Source of the DNA: Promethearchaeota archaeon | GTDB taxonomy: Archaea > Asgardarchaeota > Lokiarchaeia > Sigynarchaeales > SOKP01 | Reading direction: 5' to 3' | Assembly (NCBI GenBank): GCA_019057775.1 | Contig: JAHLWT010000110.1 | Coordinates: forward strand, 1 to 11,408 | Length of the DNA: 11,408 nucleotides | Shown: positions 6,892 through 11,408 of the stretch, in pieces | Numbering within the stretch: position 1 is the first letter of the stretch | Layout of the letters: the number at the start of each line of letters is the position of its first letter | Translations under genes and position numbers: made by a program | The notes under the pieces: model-generated | Seen by the model: the letters and a program-made list of their open reading frames with translations, nothing else | Told to the model about the DNA's origin: nothing | Database searches by the model: none

Positions 6892-8817
6892 ATGAATAAT
6901 ACAAATTTAAAAGCAATGAAGCTATTACAACCCATAAAAGTTAAAAATATGTTGGTAAAGAACAGGACAGTAATGCCCGGAATGGGAACACTGTTTGGGA
7001 ATTTCGACAACACGGTCTCAGACAGAATGAAAGGATACATCAAGGCACGGGCAAAAGGCGGAACCGGTTTGATAATAGTGGAATATACTGCTGTCAATCC
7101 GGGTGGAAGAGCAGCTGTTATGCAATTGGGTATATGGGATGACCGCTTTATCAAAGGTCTGAAAGAGTTGACAGATATTCCTCACACTTATGGGGCAAAA
7201 ATAGGGATTCAATTGCATCATGCTGGGAGAGGTACAACCACAGCCAAATGTGGCCGACAACCGGTAGCTCCATCTGCAGTGGTTCGTGCTGCAGGGGAAA
7301 TACCACGGGAGTTAAACGTTGGGGAGATAAAAGATCTGATTGATGATTTTGCTAGGGCAGCTGTAAGAACCAAGAAAGCAGGATTTGACTGTGTTGAAAT
7401 TCATGGTGCCCATGGTTATTTAATATCCCAATTTATGTCGCCGGTTTCAAATCTTCGGGTTGATGAATACGGGGGAAGTTTTGAAGGCAGATTAAAATTC
7501 CCAGTAGAAGTTATCAAATCCGTAAGAAGGGCAGTGGGTGAAGATTATCCGGTATTTTTCAGGATTAGCGCAGAAGATATGGTAAAAGGTGGAAGAACAA
7601 TCAAAGATACGGTGAAAGAAGCTCCAATCTTAGTAGCTGCAGGTGTTGACGTGTTGGATGTGTCCATTGGCATGCTGGAAAGTGCAAATTGGATTATTAC
7701 GCCGGGTGCACCCGAGTTCGGATTTAATGCAGACAATACCGAAGAAGTTAAAAAGGTAGTTGATGTACCGGTGATTGCGGTCGGTAAGATACATAGTCCG
7801 GAAATCGCTGAAAAGATCATTGCCGAAGGTAAGGCAGATATGGTTGCATTGGGAAGGGCATTAATTGTAGATCCGGAATTTGTCAACAAAGTTGCAGATG
7901 GAAATTGGCAGGATATCAGACGCTGCATACATTGTTTAAACGGATGTTACAGCGAACCGGTTAATTGTACCCAGAATCCTGATCTTGGGCATGAGTGGGA
8001 ATATAAATATACCCCGACAGGATTGGAAAAGAATGTAGTGGTTATCGGAGGAGGTCCCGGTGGACTGGAAGCTGCCGTTACTGCAGCAAAAAGAGGCCAT
8101 AAAGTGGCACTGTTTGATAAGGATATTTGTTTGGGAGGTCAGATTAAAAGTGCCTCAAAGCCGCCGCATAAGGAGGACTTTAACAATGTTATCGAATACC
8201 GTAAGCGTCAGGCAATGGGATTGGGTGTAAACTTAATCATCAATAAAGAAATTAATGTGGATGATTTAAAGAAAATGGATGTGGATGTGATTATCCTGGC
8301 AACCGGTGCAAAACCGATAATACCTCCGATCAAAGGTCTTAAGAGTGCTAAAGTAGTGAATTTTGATGATGTGCTTCAGGACAGGGTGGTACTGGGAGAA
8401 AATATTGCTGTCGTAGGCGGTGGCAGCGTAGGTGCTGAGACCGCTGATTACCTAGTTGATCTGGGTAAAAAAGTGACTGTCATTGAAATGTTGGATTCCA
8501 TTGCTGCTGATGTTCCCTTTGGGGTAAGAGTAGTACTGATGAAAGAATTATCTGAAAAGGCCAATTTGATGACCAATACGGTAGTCAAAGAAATAAGTGG
8601 AGATAAATTGATTTTAGAAGACCGAGATGGAGAAAAAGAACTTGTAGGGATGGATCAAATTGTAATGGCAATAGGTTCAAAATCAAATAACAAAATATAT
8701 GATGACATCAGAGAGCAAATGCCTGATATTGAATTGTACATGCTCGGAGATGCATGCAAGGTAAGAAAAATAATACATGCTATTGCAGAAGGGAACAGAA
8801 TAGGAAGACTTGTTTAG
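6892..8817 (+). CDS. OYE/TMADH-type FMN, 4Fe-4S, FAD oxidoreductase (2,4-dienoyl-CoA reductase / BaiCD-BaiH-like), first copy
   Basis: A 641-residue cytosolic three-part enzyme. Residues 1 to about 335 form an Old Yellow Enzyme TIM barrel that binds FMN: NRTVMPGMGT near the start, GAKIGIQLHHAGR (101-113), VEIHGAHGYLISQF (168-181) with the substrate-site His pair H171/H174, and VGKIHSPEIAE. The cluster ligands are C345, C348, C352 and C359. A dinucleotide domain begins at NVVVIGGGPGGLEAA (381-395), with an inserted second Rossmann motif NIAVVGGGSVGAETADY (504-520), and ends with YMLGDACK. Relatives reduce enoyl/dienoyl-CoA or steroid enones, or demethylate methylamines and N-methylproline; the substrate here is unknown. 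The last cluster cysteine is 6 residues after the third, not the 11 seen in the next gene and usual in FadH relatives. It begins 128 bases after the LivJ-like gene. Confidence 0.94.
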   Translation: MNNTNLKAMKLLQPIKVKNMLVKNRTVMPGMGTLFGNFDNTVSDRMKGYIKARAKGGTGLIIVEYTAVNPGGRAAVMQLGIWDDRFIKGLKELTDIPHTYGAKIGIQLHHAGRGTTTAKCGRQPVAPSAVVRAAGEIPRELNVGEIKDLIDDFARAAVRTKKAGFDCVEIHGAHGYLISQFMSPVSNLRVDEYGGSFEGRLKFPVEVIKSVRRAVGEDYPVFFRISAEDMVKGGRTIKDTVKEAPILVAAGVDVLDVSIGMLESANWIITPGAPEFGFNADNTEEVKKVVDVPVIAVGKIHSPEIAEKIIAEGKADMVALGRALIVDPEFVNKVADGNWQDIRRCIHCLNGCYSEPVNCTQNPDLGHEWEYKYTPTGLEKNVVVIGGGPGGLEAAVTAAKRGHKVALFDKDICLGGQIKSASKPPHKEDFNNVIEYRKRQAMGLGVNLIINKEINVDDLKKMDVDVIILATGAKPIIPPIKGLKSAKVVNFDDVLQDRVVLGENIAVVGGGSVGAETADYLVDLGKKVTVIEMLDSIAADVPFGVRVVLMKELSEKANLMTNTVVKEISGDKLILEDRDGEKELVGMDQIVMAIGSKSNNKIYDDIREQMPDIELYMLGDACKVRKIIHAIAEGNRIGRLV

Positions 8818-8822
8818 AGGAG
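8818..8822 (+). promoter_or_regulatory. Ribosome binding site of the second flavoenzyme gene
   Basis: AGGAG directly after the TAG of the first copy, 4 bases before ATG 8827 and 10 before ATG 8833. Either ATG could be used. The second would shorten the protein by two residues. Confidence 0.65.
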
Positions 8823-8826
8823 AAAT

Positions 8827-10764
8827 ATGAATATGGGAAAATATGAAAAATTATTTAGAAAAATAAAAATAAAAAATACGGAAATAAAAAATCGTTTGAT
8901 TATGGCGCCAATGGCAACCCGGTTTGCCTCTTTTAATGGTGAAGTAACTGAACGATTAATCAGATATTATAAAGAAAGATCGAAAGGCGGCGTTGGATTG
9001 ATTACTATAGAGGCAACTGCTGTGAGCCGCGAAGGCATAGGTTGGAAAAACAACTTGTCTGTATATGATGATCGTTATATTCCGGGGCTGAAAAAGCTTA
9101 CAGAAGCTCTGCATGAGCATGGAGCAAAGGTAGCTTTGGAAATATTTCATACCGGAAGTAAGGCTCCTGCTGCTATTACCGGACAACAACCGGTTTCGCC
9201 TTCTGCGGTTTATCAAAACGGCGGAATTGCTCCGAGGGAACTGGAGGTTCAGGAAATTAAAGAATTGGTAAAGAAATTTGGTGCTGCCGCAAAAAGAACA
9301 AAAGCTGCGGGATTTGATATCGTGAATATTCATATGGCACACGGATATTTAATCAATCAGTTCTTATCACCCTTAACCAATAGAAGAACGGATGCCTATG
9401 GTGGCAGTACAGAGAGAAGAACCAGATTTTCGGTAGAAGTCATCAAAGAAGTAAGAAAACAAGTAGGTAATGATTTTCCTGTATTTTGCAGGTTAACTGC
9501 TGAAGAAGGAATGGGCGATATCGGCATTGATGTAAATGAAAGTATGAAGATTGCGCCCATATTGGAAGGTGCTGGGGCAGATGTGATTGATATCAGCGGA
9601 GGATCTTCTTATAAACCTTATCTTACAGAAGGAACTTACAGTAGTGAACCCGGATTTTTAGTGTATTTGGCAAAGGCGATTAAAAAAGTAGTTCATATAC
9701 CAGTTACCATTGTGGGTAAAATAAAAAAACCGGAGTTTGCTGAAGAGATATTACAAAAAGAGATTGCGGATTTTATTGTGCTTGGAAGATCTTTAATTGC
9801 CGATCCTTTTTGGCCTGAAAAAGCTTTAAAAAACCGGGTAAAAGAAATTGTTCCCTGCATTAGCTGTGTTCAAGGTTGCACCGGAAGATTGGGAAAAGAT
9901 CTGGATATTTCCTGTACGATAAATCCGGGAGTCGGCAGGGAAGGGATGTTTGACAATAATCGATTATATCATCCTAAAAAAGTATTGGTTGCAGGTGCAG
10001 GGGTTTCCGGTATGTATGCTGCGAGTGAGCTTGCCAAACAGGGGCATCAGGTGGTGCTAGTAGAAAAGAAAAGTTATTTAGGTGGACAGATCAACCTGGC
10101 TATTGTTTCTTGCCATAAGGCCAGGGATTTAAAACCGTTATTGGATTATCTGAAATCCCAGCTTAAAATGAATCAAGTGGATGTGCATCTAAATGAAGAA
10201 GTAACCATTGAAAGCATTCAGCAATATAAACCGGATGTTATTGTGCAGGCTACGGGCGCAGAACCAAGAATGATCAAAATACCGGGGATAGAAAAAATAA
10301 ATGTTTTATCCGCTTGGGATGTATTAAGAAAAAAAGATTGCCCCGGAGAAAACATAGCGGTTATCGGCGGAGGAGAAGTCGGGCTGGAAACTGCAGAATT
10401 TTTGACCAATGAGCTCAATAAGAAAGTGTATGTTTTTGAAATACTTGCCGAATGTGGCAAAGATATGAATAGACATGAAAAAAGGTTTCTCCTGCAACGG
10501 CTGGAAAACAGCAATATAGAAATATTTACTCAGGCTAAGGTGGTAGGCATGAAGGGTAATCAATTACATTTTCAGCGGGGTGAATTGGAGGAAGTTGTCG
10601 GACCTATTGATTCAGTCGTTTTTGCCTTAGGTTCACTCTTTCATCAAAGAGATATATTCAAGAATTTAGATATTCCGGTCTATCAGATTGGGGACTGTGT
10701 TACCCCAAGGCGTATGTTTGAAGCATTTCATAGTGGATATATGTTGAAGTATAAGATATATTGA
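8827..10764 (+). CDS. OYE/TMADH-type FMN, 4Fe-4S, FAD oxidoreductase, second copy
   Basis: A 645-residue paralogue of the preceding protein with the same architecture. The FMN barrel (1 to about 335) contains NRLIMAPMATRF, GAKVALEIFHTGS (99-111), VNIHMAHGYLINQF (166-179) with H169/H172, and VGKIKKPEFAE. The canonical 4Fe-4S set is C344, C347, C351 and C363 (spacing 2-3-11). The FAD motif is VLVAGAGVSGMYAASELA (386-403), followed by GGQINLA and the second Rossmann motif NIAVIGGGEVGLETAEF (509-525), ending with YQIGDCVTPRRMFEAFHSGY. The 9-base gap and shared RBS arrangement make it an operon partner of the first copy. The two copies differ widely, including in the catalytic-pocket residues preceding AHGYL, so they probably have different substrates or stereochemistry rather than being redundant. 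In the BaiCD/BaiH pair, two such paralogues act on stereoisomeric substrates; that precedent is only an analogy here. Confidence 0.94.
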   Translation: MNMGKYEKLFRKIKIKNTEIKNRLIMAPMATRFASFNGEVTERLIRYYKERSKGGVGLITIEATAVSREGIGWKNNLSVYDDRYIPGLKKLTEALHEHGAKVALEIFHTGSKAPAAITGQQPVSPSAVYQNGGIAPRELEVQEIKELVKKFGAAAKRTKAAGFDIVNIHMAHGYLINQFLSPLTNRRTDAYGGSTERRTRFSVEVIKEVRKQVGNDFPVFCRLTAEEGMGDIGIDVNESMKIAPILEGAGADVIDISGGSSYKPYLTEGTYSSEPGFLVYLAKAIKKVVHIPVTIVGKIKKPEFAEEILQKEIADFIVLGRSLIADPFWPEKALKNRVKEIVPCISCVQGCTGRLGKDLDISCTINPGVGREGMFDNNRLYHPKKVLVAGAGVSGMYAASELAKQGHQVVLVEKKSYLGGQINLAIVSCHKARDLKPLLDYLKSQLKMNQVDVHLNEEVTIESIQQYKPDVIVQATGAEPRMIKIPGIEKINVLSAWDVLRKKDCPGENIAVIGGGEVGLETAEFLTNELNKKVYVFEILAECGKDMNRHEKRFLLQRLENSNIEIFTQAKVVGMKGNQLHFQRGELEEVVGPIDSVVFALGSLFHQRDIFKNLDIPVYQIGDCVTPRRMFEAFHSGYMLKYKIY

Positions 10765-10934
10765 ATTTGGATGATATGTTGTAAAACCATTAGGCAGTGT
10801 CCTATTACTGTAAAGCAAGATAGCCTGTAGGTTAAGCGTAAATCATTCCAAAGCTTTATTTTTTTGTTTTTTCTAATGTATTCATACTTGCTTTTCTTTA
10901 AATTTCACTTGGATTGTTTCTAGTGCCTTGTTAA
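10765..10934 (+). other. AT-rich gap without a recognised gene
   Basis: It contains a T-rich stretch near 10858-10875 but no hairpin good enough to call a terminator. A motif AGGCAGTGTCC near 10791 resembles insertion-sequence ends, but no matching inverted copy was found. It probably contains the junction of an IS remnant. Confidence 0.4.
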
Positions 10935-11213
10935 ATAACATATCGCCTCATGAAGATTACCCTTGAGGCAAGAGCGGTCTTTCACTGGACCGAACTGAGG
11001 ATAAAAAGTTATTTTGTAATCTGTTTTTTAGCCTTTCTCCTGGAGAGGACCTTAGAGTCTAAGCTTAAAAGGGCTTATCTACCAGCTTCACCACAACAAA
11101 TTCGAGAAGCCCTAAATTCTATGAATTTTACGAAAGCTAAGATAAAACAAAAGAAGTTTTTTATTAAAACCAAAAAATCTTACACCCGCCGGAGAGTTAT
11201 CTTTGTAAAATAA
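10935..11213 (+). mobile_element. Truncated IS4-superfamily (IS1634-like) transposase, C-terminal fragment
   Basis: The frame is open from 10935 (right after a TAA at 10932-10934) to the TAA at 11211-11213; the ATG at 10950 is only an internal codon. It reads ITYRLMKITLEARAVFHW, then TELRIKSYFVICFLAFLLER, then SPQQIREALNSMNF. This is the well-known C-terminal end of IS1634-type DDE transposases (consensus-like ESFRxMKxxLExRPVFxW, followed by GHFVICFLAFLLER). The catalytic domain, including the first two acidic residues and the Glu just before FR, is missing, so it cannot transpose. After KFFIKTK the tail becomes basic and no longer looks like the family, suggesting a second junction. No inverted repeats or target duplication were found. 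Confidence 0.82.
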
Positions 11214-11251
11214 AAAAAATGTAGTGCAAAAATGCGCATTTTCATTTTTTT
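11213..11251. terminator. AT-rich hairpin between two convergent remnants, possible two-way terminator
   Basis: An outer stem (A7TG at 11213-11221 with CAT7 at 11243-11251) encloses an inner palindrome AAAATGCGCATTTT at 11229-11242, with a 7-base bulge on one side. Runs of A and T flank it so that either strand would end in T. It lies between the + strand transposase fragment and the - strand reductase fragment. Confidence 0.4.
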
Positions 11252-11271
11252 ATTTGTTGATAAATAAGGGA

Positions 11272-11408
11272 TTACAGAGAATTAAGTATCAAAGTCAGGA
11301 GAAGGTACTGGAATATTTTGGGGACACAGTTGTCACAGTAGCCGCAACCGGTACAAGCCGAATTCATATTCTCTCCTATTTTTTTTCTGATTTTTTCCAA
11401 ATCTGCAT
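11272..11408 (-). pseudogene. C-terminal 4Fe-4S tail of an aldo/keto reductase, frameshifted and truncated
   Basis: Read on the - strand from 11406, the frame gives ADLEKIRKKIGENMNSACTG followed by CGYCDNC. This is the CxxCxxCxxC ferredoxin-like motif that follows the barrel in clostridial and Thermotoga-type aldo/keto reductases (usual form CTGCGYCxPCPxxIxIP). Straight after the fourth cysteine the frame turns into VPKIFQYLLL and stops at 11272-11274. Dropping the extra dinucleotide in the ACAC at 11324-11327 (+ strand), or adding one base to the adjacent G4, restores CPQNIPVPSPDFDT and a stop at 11282-11284. Even then the usual C-terminal region with a second cysteine set is missing. The gene body lies right of the window. 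The nearby IS fragment may have caused the truncation. Confidence 0.75.

Noticed and set aside
7545..7928. 127-codon ORF on the - strand
   Set aside because: It is a shadow of the first flavoenzyme gene: no RBS, no recognisable domain, composition expected of an antisense frame.
8956..9342. 128-codon ORF on the - strand
   Set aside because: It is antisense to the conserved FMN barrel of the second flavoenzyme and has no features of its own.
10788..10800. AGGCAGTGTCC as an insertion-sequence terminal repeat
   Set aside because: No inverted partner was found to the right of the transposase fragment; only a partial GGACAC match exists inside the reductase remnant.

Overview
The window looks like a low-GC, anaerobic, Firmicutes-like (clostridial or halanaerobial) chromosome. 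The evidence is AT-rich intergenic DNA, strong AGGAGG-type ribosome binding sites, two large flavin/iron-sulfur enoate reductase-type enzymes, a ferredoxin-like tail of an aldo/keto reductase, and peptide-import genes. The species cannot be named from sequence alone. All genes read on the + strand except a remnant at the extreme right edge.

Layout. (1) 1-582 is the 3' end of an Opp/Dpp-type ABC ATPase gene; its Walker A lies left of the window. A perfect 25-bp tandem duplication overlaps its stop codon. (2) 717-2357 encodes a complete exported peptide/solute-binding protein (SBP_bac_5), followed by a 21-bp perfect inverted repeat that probably acts as a terminator. (3) 2450-2698 holds a decayed 3' fragment of a LivJ-type binding-protein gene, paralogous to the intact gene at 5702-6763. 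(4) 2753-4147 encodes an M20 dipeptidase of the PepV/Sapep type with all metal and catalytic residues. (5) 4282-5632 encodes an M24 'pita-bread' metallopeptidase. Its first 29 or so codons are separated from the rest by a 1-nt frameshift in a run of six G. (6) 5702-6763 encodes a LivJ-like periplasmic-binding-fold protein without a signal peptide. (7) 6892-8817 and 8827-10764 are a tandem pair of about 640-residue OYE/trimethylamine-dehydrogenase-type FMN/4Fe-4S/FAD oxidoreductases, 9 nt apart. (8) 10935-11213 is a truncated IS4-superfamily (IS1634-like) transposase. (9) 11272-11408 (- strand) is the frameshifted, truncated 4Fe-4S tail of an aldo/keto reductase.

How the genes fit together (inference). 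The left part is a peptide or small-amide uptake system. The two peptidases would cleave the imported dipeptides or Xaa-Pro-like (or creatinase-like) substrates. The two flavoenzymes would reduce an enone/enoate or demethylate or oxidise an amine released from them. The signal-less LivJ protein could be an intracellular ligand sensor rather than a transporter subunit. Several genes here are broken (M24 frameshift, LivJ remnant, IS remnant, AKR remnant), so this is a region that has been rearranged and is partly decaying.

No tRNA, rRNA, CRISPR array, riboswitch or origin was recognised. I found no single element that is clearly a new biological system; the best candidate is the M24 / signal-less LivJ / paired OYE gene set.
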